Below, piece by piece: positions 16,815-24,495 of a stretch of DNA of 64,000 nucleotides (position 1 is the stretch's first letter; every line of letters starts with the position of its first letter). The position numbers and the translations under genes were made by a program. The stretch is from Methanothrix harundinacea (GTDB taxonomy: Archaea; Halobacteriota; Methanosarcinia; Methanotrichales; Methanotrichaceae), in contig DAXT01000023.1 of NCBI GenBank assembly GCA_002506535.1, positions 1 to 64,000 of the forward strand. Reading direction: 5' to 3'. Under the pieces are notes generated by a model, which was given only the letters and a program-made list of their open reading frames with translations, did no database searches and was not told the origin of the DNA.

Positions 16815-17825
16815 ATGCCGATAGCCAAGCTCCCGACGGAGACGATCACCCCGGCGGAGGAGGTCCTGGCCCGCCTCGATCTGCTTTACATGGCCTGTCC
16901 GGATTGCCCTGCGGAGCCCGGCCTCGATAAGGCCGCGAGCTTCGCGGACTTGTCCGCGATGGGTGGTGGCCGGAAGCGTTGTTCCGCCTGCGGCAGGGCG
17001 CCCCTGGACCTGGTGATGGTGGAGGCGATGGAGGTCCTCGTCGGCCACCGGCTCCGCAAAGGGTCCGACCCCCTCCGATCAATCGGCTGGCCCCTGGTGG
17101 AGGTGGGCTACCCCCTGGCGTACCCGCCGAGGCTGGGGCCAAAAGAGCTTATCCTGGTCGGCGAGCGCCTGACGAAAGAGGCCGCCGCTGAAATAATCGC
17201 CAGAGTCCCGGAGATAAAGGGCGTCATCCGGGGCGGGGGCGTCCCCGGCGTATCGGACCTCCAGGCCGGCCCTCACCGGTGGGAGCTTCTGGCGGGCTCG
17301 GACCTGCGCTGCGACGTCGTATCCTCTCTCATCGGCGATCTCGTCATATACAAGCATCAGTCGAAGATCCACGTCGAGTTCCCCCGCCAGGCAGCCCCCA
17401 AGATGACGGTCCTGGAGGAGCTATACTTCCGGGGCAGGCTCACCACCGTCTCCGACGTCCTCTGCGGCCCCGGGACCCTGGGCCTCGTCGCCGCCCTCGG
17501 CGGGGCGGAGCGGGTCGTCATGAACGACGGATGGCTCCCGGCGGTGGAGGACGCGATCCTCAACCTGGAGGCGAACCGGTCGATTCTGGGGATCGATAGG
17601 ATCGAGCGGCCCGAAACCCCCGAAGGAGAGATCGGGGGAGAGCCGGTCCTGGCGGCGGAGGCGGAGGGCGACGGCTGCAGGATCGAGGTCTACTTCGGCG
17701 ACGCCGAGAGGCTCTTCTCGCGGGCGGAGCCGACGGATCTCTGCTTGATCGACCCCTTCCCGGGGATGAAGTACGACCGGATCGCCGAGGCGTGCGGGGT
17801 CTGCGGCGAGGTCGTGATCGTGTAG
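16815..17825 (+). CDS. Zinc-ribbon protein with a SAM-methyltransferase-like domain
   Basis: The 336-residue protein has two Cys pairs near the N-terminus (CPDC at 28-31, CSAC at about 56-59) that look like a zinc ribbon. The C-terminal half looks like a Rossmann methyltransferase: motif I as DVLCGPGTLGLVAALGG near residue 214, an acidic ND in the next strand, and DLCLIDPFPG near 312 in place of the NPP/DPPY-type motif. No catalytic NPPF motif is intact, so substrate and activity are open. It is divergent from aclA and not clearly linked to it. Confidence 0.6.
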   Translation: MPIAKLPTETITPAEEVLARLDLLYMACPDCPAEPGLDKAASFADLSAMGGGRKRCSACGRAPLDLVMVEAMEVLVGHRLRKGSDPLRSIGWPLVEVGYPLAYPPRLGPKELILVGERLTKEAAAEIIARVPEIKGVIRGGGVPGVSDLQAGPHRWELLAGSDLRCDVVSSLIGDLVIYKHQSKIHVEFPRQAAPKMTVLEELYFRGRLTTVSDVLCGPGTLGLVAALGGAERVVMNDGWLPAVEDAILNLEANRSILGIDRIERPETPEGEIGGEPVLAAEAEGDGCRIEVYFGDAERLFSRAEPTDLCLIDPFPGMKYDRIAEACGVCGEVVIV

Positions 17826-17829
17826 GAGA

Positions 17830-20136
17830 TTATCGGCGGAGGGATTCCAGGTTCTCCCGCACGAGTTTGGTTTTGGGGTGATCCTCGCCCAAACGGTTCC
17901 AGAATATCTCCAAAGCACGCTCGTAATGCTCTTTGGCACCCTCCGGTTCGCCCAAAGCTTGTAGGACCACGCCGAGGTTGCTCAACTTAATAGCCACGGC
18001 GGGGTGGTGGGGTCCAAGGGCCTTCTCGTCGATCTCCAGGGCCTTCTCGTAACACTTCTTGGCGCCCGCCAGGTCTCCCATGTCCTGCAGGACACTGCCG
18101 AGGTTGTTGACCCTGATTGCCATGGTGGGGTGGTCTGGTCCGAACGTCTTTTCGCCAATCTCGATGGCCCGCTCAAAACGCTCTTTCGCACCCACCAGGT
18201 CGCCCAAAGCTCGTAGGACCCCGCCGAGGTTGTTGACATCCGTGGCCACGTTTGGATGGTCGGGCCCGTAGACCTTCTCGTCGATTTCAAGAGCCCGCTC
18301 GAAACTCTTCCTGGCACCGGCCAGGTCGCCCATGTCCTGCAGGACCGCGCCGAGGTTATTGACTCCGATGGCCACGGTGGGGTGATGAGGTCCGAATATC
18401 TTATCGTTGATCTCGATGGCCCGCTCGAAACGCTCTTTGGCGCCCACGAAGTCTCCCATATTCCGCAGGACCTCGCCGATGTTGTTGACGTTTGAGGCAA
18501 CTTCATTACTGTCTCGTCCGCAAACATATTCTGCGATGGGCAAAGCTCTTTCAAAGAGGAACCTAGCCTCTTTGAATTCGGCGCGGCCAAACAAATAATT
18601 GCCAGCATGATTCAACAAACGTACTGTTTCGTTCTGGGTCACCTCAAGCTCCTCGGCATGTCCCGCCGAGGCCAGGGCGTGGGGCAACAGGACGGAGCAC
18701 TCTTCCCAGGTCCGGACGTCTTGACTTTTCTGAGGGAAGGCATCGTTCACGAGCCCGACTGCGGCCTCAGACCACCTCTTCCGCATCTCATCGGACAACC
18801 GGTCCCGCGCCACGGCCTGGACGAGCCGATGGACTGAGAGAGAGTCGTCGGCGACGGTCATCAGCGAGTAGCGCTTCAGGGCGGCGACGGCGTCATTCAG
18901 CGCAATCTCATCTGTCACGGCCGAGGCCAGGAGCTCTGGCAGGTGCTCAACGCCGTCGGTCAGGAGCGACTTTGGTATGTCGTCGGGGGCCAGGAAAGCG
19001 CAGAGGTTCAAGAGATCCGAGCTGGCGGGCACCTCTTCTCTCGCTTTTTGGAACGAGAGGTCCCAGGTGGTGGCCACGGTAGCGGGGTACTCATCTCCAA
19101 TTGGACCGAATTTCTCCAAGATCTCCAATTGACGTTCCTGGAAAAGCTCAAGATAGCGCGAGAGGCTTTCTCCAGTTGATCTGATGTATGCTCCGGCTTG
19201 CTCCAATCCTAGGGGTAGATCCCCAAGCGCGTCAGCCAACCTGTCTGCAGCAGTCGCGTCATTTTGGCCCGTTCGTTCGAGAAGAAACTTTATCGATTCC
19301 GCTTTACGGTCAAACTTAGTAACTTCCAAAGGCGTGGCTGCACTTTTCCAGTCCCTGGAATCTCGGGAGGTGATGATGACGTGACCTGAGTCAATTTGCG
19401 GGAGATAGCTTCGAACGCTCGCGGGTTCTTCAGCATTGTCAAATACAAGCAGCCAATCTCTTTTCTTGCTCAGGCAATTACGAACAGCTTCGATAATTGC
19501 CTTTTGATCCGCATCTTCTCTCTTCGACAAATTCAGCTTGTTGGCTAATTCAGCATAATCGGAAGCTAAAGTGGTAGGTTCTCCCGATTTTACCCACCAT
19601 ATAATTTCGTAGTCAGATTTGTGCTGGTCAATATATCTGAGCGCAAGCTGGGTCTTGCCTATCCCACCTAGACCATAAAGGGCGACACGGCCGTTTGAGG
19701 CCAAAGCCGCTCTGAGATCAGCAAGGAGCTTATCGCGTCCTGTGAAATTGAAGCTTAGGTAGGGAGGGGCATTTGAGATCTTGCCAGGGCCAGTAGTGTC
19801 TGAAACATCAGATGGCTGTGATTTGCGCTCTTCGGTTTGAGGTATGTTTTCTTCAGGGTTTCTATTTCTGCGCCCCTGAAAAATTATATTTTTAATATAT
19901 TTTAGAAGACCACAAACATAAGCGATTATCGTAATTAAAGCAGCAATAACTAAAATGACCCATTGATTCTGTTCAAGCCATTCGAGGTATTTTGCATCCG
20001 TTTCTTCTAGAGCGCCAATATTAGAGCTTTCAGCTCCAACGAGCTGAGCCTCAGAGATGTTGGTGGGTCTCACCTGATCTGTGCCGTTCTCGCCTCCTTC
20101 CACCTGGGCCAGCGCAGTTGCTGCCATCGACAGCAC
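17830..20136 (-). CDS. Membrane-anchored STAND (NB-ARC-like) ATPase with TPR repeats
   Basis: The 768-residue protein begins with the end of a signal sequence (MAATALAQ). It has one membrane span (WVILVIAALITIIAYVCGLL, about 58-78), then an NB-ARC-type module: Walker A GLGGIGKTQLAL at about 155-166, Walker B LLVFDNA, an ITSRDS segment, DLPLGLEQAGAY near 307 (GLPL motif) and a winged-helix region. Five 42-residue kinesin-light-chain-like TPRs fill about 515-740. Such proteins sense a ligand through the repeats and oligomerise; many STAND proteins act in signalling or antiphage defence. The NTPase half is less GC-rich than the TPR half. GTG 20134-20136 is the first usable start in frame, but the hydrophobic leader extends upstream of it. 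Confidence 0.8.
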   Translation of the reverse strand: MLSMAATALAQVEGGENGTDQVRPTNISEAQLVGAESSNIGALEETDAKYLEWLEQNQWVILVIAALITIIAYVCGLLKYIKNIIFQGRRNRNPEENIPQTEERKSQPSDVSDTTGPGKISNAPPYLSFNFTGRDKLLADLRAALASNGRVALYGLGGIGKTQLALRYIDQHKSDYEIIWWVKSGEPTTLASDYAELANKLNLSKREDADQKAIIEAVRNCLSKKRDWLLVFDNAEEPASVRSYLPQIDSGHVIITSRDSRDWKSAATPLEVTKFDRKAESIKFLLERTGQNDATAADRLADALGDLPLGLEQAGAYIRSTGESLSRYLELFQERQLEILEKFGPIGDEYPATVATTWDLSFQKAREEVPASSDLLNLCAFLAPDDIPKSLLTDGVEHLPELLASAVTDEIALNDAVAALKRYSLMTVADDSLSVHRLVQAVARDRLSDEMRKRWSEAAVGLVNDAFPQKSQDVRTWEECSVLLPHALASAGHAEELEVTQNETVRLLNHAGNYLFGRAEFKEARFLFERALPIAEYVCGRDSNEVASNVNNIGEVLRNMGDFVGAKERFERAIEINDKIFGPHHPTVAIGVNNLGAVLQDMGDLAGARKSFERALEIDEKVYGPDHPNVATDVNNLGGVLRALGDLVGAKERFERAIEIGEKTFGPDHPTMAIRVNNLGSVLQDMGDLAGAKKCYEKALEIDEKALGPHHPAVAIKLSNLGVVLQALGEPEGAKEHYERALEIFWNRLGEDHPKTKLVRENLESLRR

Positions 20137-20198
20137 CAGCAGCGCCAGGACGATGAGCGGCTTCGATCTCGTCGGGGACTCCTCCGGTCGAAGTTCAT
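20137..20198 (-). other. Probable true 5' end of the STAND gene, out of frame by one base
   Basis: Upstream of GTG 20136 the same frame encodes RSKPLIVLALLVLS, a typical signal-peptide start, but has no start codon. An ATG at 20196-20198 lies in another frame. One extra C in the four-C run at 20174-20177 (minus strand) would join it to the signal peptide. This suggests a one-base deletion, real or a sequencing error. Confidence 0.55.
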
Positions 20199-20307
20199 AG
20201 CTCGGATTCGCAAAAGATGTTTTGGTTGGAAGAAGAGGTCTCCGGCCTTTCCATCTCCAGAGCTTTCTCGATTTTGCCCATCAAAACCATTTTAGGATAG
20301 CAGTTGA

Positions 20308-20382
20308 TGGGACAGCGCGGATTTGAACCGCAGTCCAAGCGTCCCAAACGCTCGAGGATGGACCAGGCTACCCTACTGTCCC
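20308..20382 (-). tRNA. tRNA-Pro (TGG)
   Basis: Read on the minus strand, the acceptor GGGACAG pairs with CTGTCCC and the discriminator is A. The anticodon loop TTTGGGA lies at 20342-20348, with anticodon TGG at 20344-20346. The T loop is TTCAAAT. The STAND gene lies immediately downstream on the same strand. Confidence 0.94.
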
Positions 20383-20407
20383 GCCAGATGGGGGTTGACG
20401 CCTCGAT

Positions 20408-20418
20408 GGTATTTAACT
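20408..20418 (-). promoter_or_regulatory. TATA box for tRNA-Pro
   Basis: The minus-strand AGTTAAATACC lies about 26-36 bases before the tRNA 5' end. Confidence 0.6.
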
Positions 20419-20529
20419 CTATTTCAGAGTTAAGCCAACCTCAGAGCCAAGCCAAGCCGGGCCGGGGCCGGGCCGGTGAGGGGCCGCCGGCAACCAAACC
20501 CGCCGTCTCCCCCGCCGCCCTTCGAAACC

Positions 20530-20538
20530 TATTTAAAT
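20530..20538 (+). promoter_or_regulatory. TATA box for the DUF5350-like gene and thiI
   Basis: TATTTAAAT lies 23-31 bases before ATG 20561. Transcription should start at or just before the ATG, so the first mRNA may be leaderless. Confidence 0.55.
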
Positions 20539-20560
20539 TCGGTCCCGGATGTAACGGCTT

Positions 20561-20737
20561 ATGGGAAAGACAGGAAGCGTTGAATGGATCAAAATCAAGG
20601 GAAGAAATGGACAGATTAGACAGGTGCCCAGGTCCGAGGCGACTCACAAGAGACCTGGCCCCCTCCAGAAGTTCACCTCCGCCGGCGCACGGAGAAGGAA
20701 GATCGCCAGGTCTGCCAAAGCGATAGTCGCCAGGTAA
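20561..20737 (+). CDS. Small basic methanogen protein, DUF5350-like
   Basis: This 58-codon gene runs from ATG 20561 to TAA 20735-20737. The product is strongly basic, starts MGKTGSVEWIKIKGRNGQI, and has a central HKRPGP and an Arg/Lys-rich tail (ARRRKIARSAKAIVAR). From memory it resembles the small conserved archaeal family annotated as DUF5350, of unknown function. Basic character and size suggest RNA or ribosome association; that is inference. It ends 8 bases before thiI and shares its promoter. Confidence 0.8.
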   Translation: MGKTGSVEWIKIKGRNGQIRQVPRSEATHKRPGPLQKFTSAGARRRKIARSAKAIVAR

Positions 20738-20745
20738 AGGACGGC

Positions 20746-21882
20746 ATGACCTCTTTCGACTCGGTCCTGGTCAGGTACGGCGAGATCGCCCTCAAGGACC
20801 CCTGGACCAGGAAGAGCTGGGAGAGGATCCTCGCCTCCAACATCGTCTTCAACCTGAAGGAGGCGGGTATAGACCACTCTTTATCTATGGAGCGGGGGAG
20901 GATCTTCGTCGAGACCTCCGACCCCAGGGCTCCGTCCATCATCGCCGACGTTTTTGGGGTAGTATCGGCGAGCCCCGTCTGGACCTGTGAGCCCGATTTA
21001 GATGTTATTGCAGAGGTCGCCTCTGAGGTGGCGCTTGACCGTTCTCCAAAATCCTTCGCCATTCGGGCCCGCCGGGGCGGAGGCGTCATATCCAGCACCG
21101 AGATCGGAGTCTTCGTCGGCGGTGCCGTCCAGGAGAGGACGGGGGCTGCGGTGGATCTCTCGGACCCGCAGCTGGAGATCTTCGTTGAGGCTAGGGCGGG
21201 GAAGGTCCTCGTCTTCACCGACGTCGTCCGCGGGGTCGGTGGCCTTCCCATAGGCACCCAGTCTAAGATGCTCGCCCTCATCTCCGGGGGGATCGATTCG
21301 CCGGTCGCCGCCTGGATGATGATGCGGCGGGGCTGCCCCGTCTCCCTCCTCTACTTCGACGCCCGGCCTTACGTCGACGCCCTCCCCCAGGCGGAGAGGT
21401 CGGCCGAAGTCCTCCGCCGCTGGACCTCGGGGCGCAAGGTCAACTTCATCCGGGTCCCCATCGGCGAGGGCCTCGCGAAGATCGCCGCCGCGGAGCCGAG
21501 GGCGACATGCCTCCTCTGCCGGCGGCTGATGTACAGGATAGCCGGGATGGTGATGGCGGAGGAGGAGGCCTTCGGCGTCGTCACCGGCTACTCCCTGGGG
21601 CAGGTCGCATCCCAGACCCCGGCGAATATCATGGCGGAGCAGTCGGGGATCGACCTTCCCATCTACCACCCCCTCATCGCCATGGACAAGTCGGAGATCA
21701 CCGACCTCGCAAGGAAGATCGGGACCTACCGGGCGACGGCCGACGCCGCCAGCTGCACCGCCGCCCCCAGAAAGCCGATGACCCGGGCCCGGGCCGGGGA
21801 GATCCGGGCGATGGACGAGGAGCTGGGCCTCTCGCAGATCGCAGGCCAGCTCTTCGCAGAAAGGGCGAAGACGAGGTTTTGA
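20746..21882 (+). CDS. thiI: ThiI, tRNA 4-thiouridine sulfurtransferase
   Basis: The 378-residue protein has an N-terminal ferredoxin-like/THUMP region (about residues 1-165). A PP-loop ATPase follows, with ISGGIDSPVAAWMMMRRG at about 177-194 and the conserved Cys pair in CLLCRRLMYRIA near 258. There is no C-terminal rhodanese domain, as usual in archaeal ThiI. It adenylates U8 of tRNA for sulfur transfer. It is cotranscribed with the DUF5350-like gene. Confidence 0.93.
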   Translation: MTSFDSVLVRYGEIALKDPWTRKSWERILASNIVFNLKEAGIDHSLSMERGRIFVETSDPRAPSIIADVFGVVSASPVWTCEPDLDVIAEVASEVALDRSPKSFAIRARRGGGVISSTEIGVFVGGAVQERTGAAVDLSDPQLEIFVEARAGKVLVFTDVVRGVGGLPIGTQSKMLALISGGIDSPVAAWMMMRRGCPVSLLYFDARPYVDALPQAERSAEVLRRWTSGRKVNFIRVPIGEGLAKIAAAEPRATCLLCRRLMYRIAGMVMAEEEAFGVVTGYSLGQVASQTPANIMAEQSGIDLPIYHPLIAMDKSEITDLARKIGTYRATADAASCTAAPRKPMTRARAGEIRAMDEELGLSQIAGQLFAERAKTRF

Positions 21883-21953
21883 GGGGCGCCCCCCGATGGG
21901 ATCATGAAGGTTGCAGCCCTTCAAAGAGAACTGAATCGAGGTGGTTTTGCGTC

Positions 21954-22121
21954 ATGTGCTTTATCTGCGGATGCTCGATAGATCCCACCGAGGGGTCGGG
22001 TTACGTAAAGAGTTACAGATGCCTATCCTGCGAAAACCGGTTCAAGGCCGGGGGTGTCGTCTTCCGCTGCCCCTCATGCGGATCAAGAGAGATTGAGAGG
22101 GTGGTTGAGAGGACGATTTGA
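21954..22121 (+). CDS. Small double zinc-ribbon protein
   Basis: This 55-codon gene has ATG 21954 and TGA 22119-22121. It encodes four Cys groups: CFICGC at residues 2-7, CLSC at about 23-26 and CPSC at about 39-42. They could bind two metal ions or form one extended rubredoxin-like ribbon. A GAGGTGG ribosome-binding site lies upstream. It is 71 bases after thiI and may be cotranscribed. The function is unknown. Confidence 0.65.
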   Translation: MCFICGCSIDPTEGSGYVKSYRCLSCENRFKAGGVVFRCPSCGSREIERVVERTI

Positions 22122-22241
22122 GGGGCGAGGTGGAGGCCTCCACCGGGGCCTAATCGCCTCATGGATCGCCTCCCCGAAGGCTCTATCGATCTTCCGTCGG
22201 CGATCCCCGCCCCGCCACCCCGTCGCCTGAAGAAATGCCGG

Positions 22242-22823
22242 TCAGTAGTTCTCGCAGAGGAGCTCGAAGTATGCTCTCTCGTGGTCGCAGGCGGGGCACT
22301 CCTCCGGCGCCTCAGCGCCCTGGTGGATGTAGCCGCAGTTTCTGCACCTCCAGCTGACGACCCCCTCGCGCTTGAAGACCGTCCCGTCGTCGATGTTCTT
22401 CGCCAGCGCAAGGAACCTCTTCTCGTGGCCGACCTCGGCTGCGGCGATATTCCTCATCGTCTCGGCGACCTCGGAGAAGCCCTCCTCGTCGGCTTTTGCC
22501 GCAAACTCGGGGTACATCTGGGAGTACTCGTGCTTCTCGCCGGCGGCGGCGTCCCTGAGGTTGTCGACGGTCTTTCCTATGACCCCGGCGGGGAAGGATG
22601 CCCGAACCTCGGCCTCGCCCCCCTCCAGGAACTTGAAGAGCCTTTTTGCGTGCTCTTTCTCGTTGTCGGCGGTCTCGGCGAATATCGCTGAGATCTGCTC
22701 GTACCCCTCTTTTTTGGCCTGGGAGGCAAAGAAGTTGTACCTGTTTCGCGCCTGGGATTCTCCTGAAAATGCTGTTAGAATGTTCTTTTCGGTCTGGGTT
22801 CCTTTCAAGCTCTTCATATTCAT
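22242..22823 (-). CDS. rbr: Rubrerythrin
   Basis: The 193-residue protein has a ferritin-like di-iron domain with the metal-ligand motifs GESQARNRY near residue 21, ADNEKEHAKR near 52 and AAAEVGHEKRF near 128. A C-terminal rubredoxin domain has CRNCGYIHQG and CPACDHE. It reduces hydrogen peroxide in anaerobes. ATG 22823 and ATG 22817 are both possible starts. It is monocistronic, which fits its oxidative-stress role. Confidence 0.95.
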   Translation of the reverse strand: MNMKSLKGTQTEKNILTAFSGESQARNRYNFFASQAKKEGYEQISAIFAETADNEKEHAKRLFKFLEGGEAEVRASFPAGVIGKTVDNLRDAAAGEKHEYSQMYPEFAAKADEEGFSEVAETMRNIAAAEVGHEKRFLALAKNIDDGTVFKREGVVSWRCRNCGYIHQGAEAPEECPACDHERAYFELLCENY

Positions 22824-23053
22824 ACGCTCCGAAGGGTGTATATTTCCCTGGGGATTGATAAATGGATCGGAAGGGCATCTGATGAGTCTCAGGCGTCAGG
22901 AGGATCCGGATGGATTTCTCCCAATTTTCTTCATACGGCTTTCTTCTCTCATAGTACCGATTAGGTCAGATGGGCTCGATCTCAGGATCTTTAGGCTACC
23001 GAGCTGATGCTGCTCTCATGTCCCCAGTGCTGTCATAATGCTTTAGTCAAACT
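22824..23053. other. Intergenic region at the edge of the accessory zone
   Basis: No gene is supported here. A TATA-like segment for rubrerythrin (minus strand TATACACCC and flank) lies close to 22835. GC-rich REP-like hairpins start at 23054. Confidence 0.4.
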
Positions 23054-23104
23054 GGCGGCGGCGCACCCCGCAGCAAGCTGCGGGGCATGATTCGCGCCGC
23101 CGCC
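23054..23104. repeat. REP-like nested hairpin, copy 1
   Basis: The inner stem CCCCGCAG/CTGCGGGG (23066-23085) lies inside an outer stem GGCGGCGGCGC/GCGCCGCCGCC (23054-23064 with 23094-23104). The inner hairpin recurs at 23213. Confidence 0.6.
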
Positions 23105-23212
23105 TTCGTATCTTGATTTATAGGTCCCCTCCCCATCATGTTGAACTATTCTGCTACATAAAATTATCTTGGAATGTGAGACCACAGCAATTGTTTTTCG
23201 GTTATATGCTCA

Positions 23213-23233
23213 TCCCCGCAACAGAGCTGCGGG
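23213..23233. repeat. REP-like hairpin, copy 2
   Basis: CCCCGCA-ACAGAGC-TGCGGGG is the same hairpin as copy 1. It is followed by a similar ATTCG and sits exactly at the broken end of the transposase remnant. Confidence 0.55.
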
Positions 23234-23236
23234 GTA

Positions 23237-23540
23237 TTCGATAAAAATTGAAGCTCTTGCCATGATAATGGTCCTGACGCTCATGATATATTCTAAACCG
23301 GAGTGGCTGATCAGAAAACGGATCCGGGAGACGGGAGAGACCGTGCCTAACCAGCTAAAGAAGCAAAACCAAAAACCAACGTTCAAGTGGATAGCATTTC
23401 TGTTCATGGGAGTGGCGAAAGTTACAGTGTGGATTAATGGTGAAATGCATCTAAAGATAGCGAATCTGAATGATAATCTTGTTAGGATTATCCGATTGTC
23501 TGGAAAGGATTGTGAAAAATACTACGGATTGGAGGGTTGA
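23237..23540 (+). pseudogene. C-terminal remnant of an IS1634-like (IS4-superfamily) transposase
   Basis: The frame reads KIEALAMIMVLTLMIYSKPEWLIR (in two parts), then ETVPNQ, QNQKPTFKWI and LFMGV. That is the familiar end of IS1634/DUF4277-type transposases, which read similarly to RIEALxxIMxLxLLVYS and ETxPNQ...PTxRW. The N-terminal catalytic parts and the terminal repeats are missing. The start of homology coincides with REP-like hairpin copy 2. Confidence 0.6.
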
Positions 23541-23553
23541 TGCGGAAAGCCGG

Positions 23554-23885
23554 ATCCAGCATTGTGTAGAGCAGGCGGGCGGCGAAAGCCAAGGCGTCGG
23601 CTCCTGCCCAACTATTTTTCAATAGCTTTTATTAATCAATCTCAATATTCCCCGGCGGCGCCGAAGGCCCCGCAGGCCGAGAGCCGCCGCCCATCGGCCG
23701 GAACCGCGAGGTATCCGCCCGCTCCGCCGGCGCCGGCAAAGGGCCGGCCGGGATCATCCGCCCGGGATCGGCGAGTCCGAGGAGGCGGGGGAGGGGTCCG
23801 CCGCCGATCCCGCGCCGTGGAAACGCCGCCCGAAAGAGGGCGTGCAGGATCCGTGTCGGGTCGCAGGCGTCATCTCCGAGACGCA
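23554..23885. repeat. Direct repeat copy 1 (about 330 bp, offset 396)
   Basis: It begins ATCCAGCATTGTG and is nearly identical to the stretch starting at 23950, including an AT-rich block CTATTTTTCAATAGC inside very GC-rich flanks. Similarity fades near 23885. Confidence 0.75.
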
Positions 23886-23930
23886 CCGATCAGGTCCAGG
23901 GAATCGAGATAGCCAAAAACGAACGCCGTC
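23632..23930 (-). pseudogene. Decayed GNAT acetyltransferase, copy 1
   Basis: Minus-strand frames give GVRFW, then DDACDPTRILHA and AFPRRGIGGGPLPRLLG in pieces. They correspond to the middle of a GNAT protein: GVRFW, then VGVMGxQD and the acetyl-CoA-binding RxxGIGGxLL loop. Several frameshifts separate the parts. No intact product is possible. Confidence 0.55.
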
Positions 23931-23949
23931 CTCACTTCGTGGCATATCC

Positions 23950-24285
23950 ATCCAGCATTGTGCAGAGCAGGCGGGCGGCGGCAGCCAAGGCATCGGCTCC
24001 TGCCCAACTATTTTTCAATAGCTTTTATTAATCAGCCTCAATATTCCCCGGCGGCGCCGGAGGCCCCGCAGGCCGAGAGCCGCCGCCCATCGGCCGGAAC
24101 CGCGAGGTATCCGCCCGCCCCGTCGGCGCCGGCAAAAGGGCCGGCCGGGATCGACCGCCCGGGGTCGGCGAGGGAGAGGAGGCGGGGGAGGGGCCGGCCG
24201 CCGATCCGGCGCCGTGGAAACGCCGTACGAAAGACGGGCGTGGAGGATCGGGATTGGGTCGCAGATGTCCTGGGTTCCCATGACG
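23950..24285. repeat. Direct repeat copy 2 (about 335 bp)
   Basis: This is the second copy of the repeat at 23554, with scattered substitutions and a few small indels. It is contiguous with a longer 5' part of the same GNAT gene. Confidence 0.75.
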
Positions 24286-24455
24286 CCGATAAGGTATCCG
24301 GAGTCGGCCTCAACCTCCCAGAACCGGACGCCGTTCTCGATCTCCGCCACAAGCTCCTCACGCATGTAGGGCCCCTTCGACCGATCGGGTGGTATTGCGC
24401 CCTCGGCGGGTGATCGCGGCGTCGTTCATAATCTCGTGGGCAGTCTAGAAGTCGG
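24015..24455 (-). pseudogene. Decayed GNAT acetyltransferase, copy 2
   Basis: In pieces on the minus strand it encodes NDAA, then AIPPDRSKGPYMREELVAEI, ENGVRFWEVE and LIGVMGTQDICDPIPILHA. After a frameshift it gives RTAFPRRRIGGRPLPRLL. This is the order of a GNAT N-acetyltransferase with at least two frameshifts, one before AIPPDR and one after ILHA. It is the fuller of the two copies. Confidence 0.65.
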
Positions 24456-24495
24456 CGGGATGCAGGAGCAAATGGTGGAAGGCATTGGAATTTTA

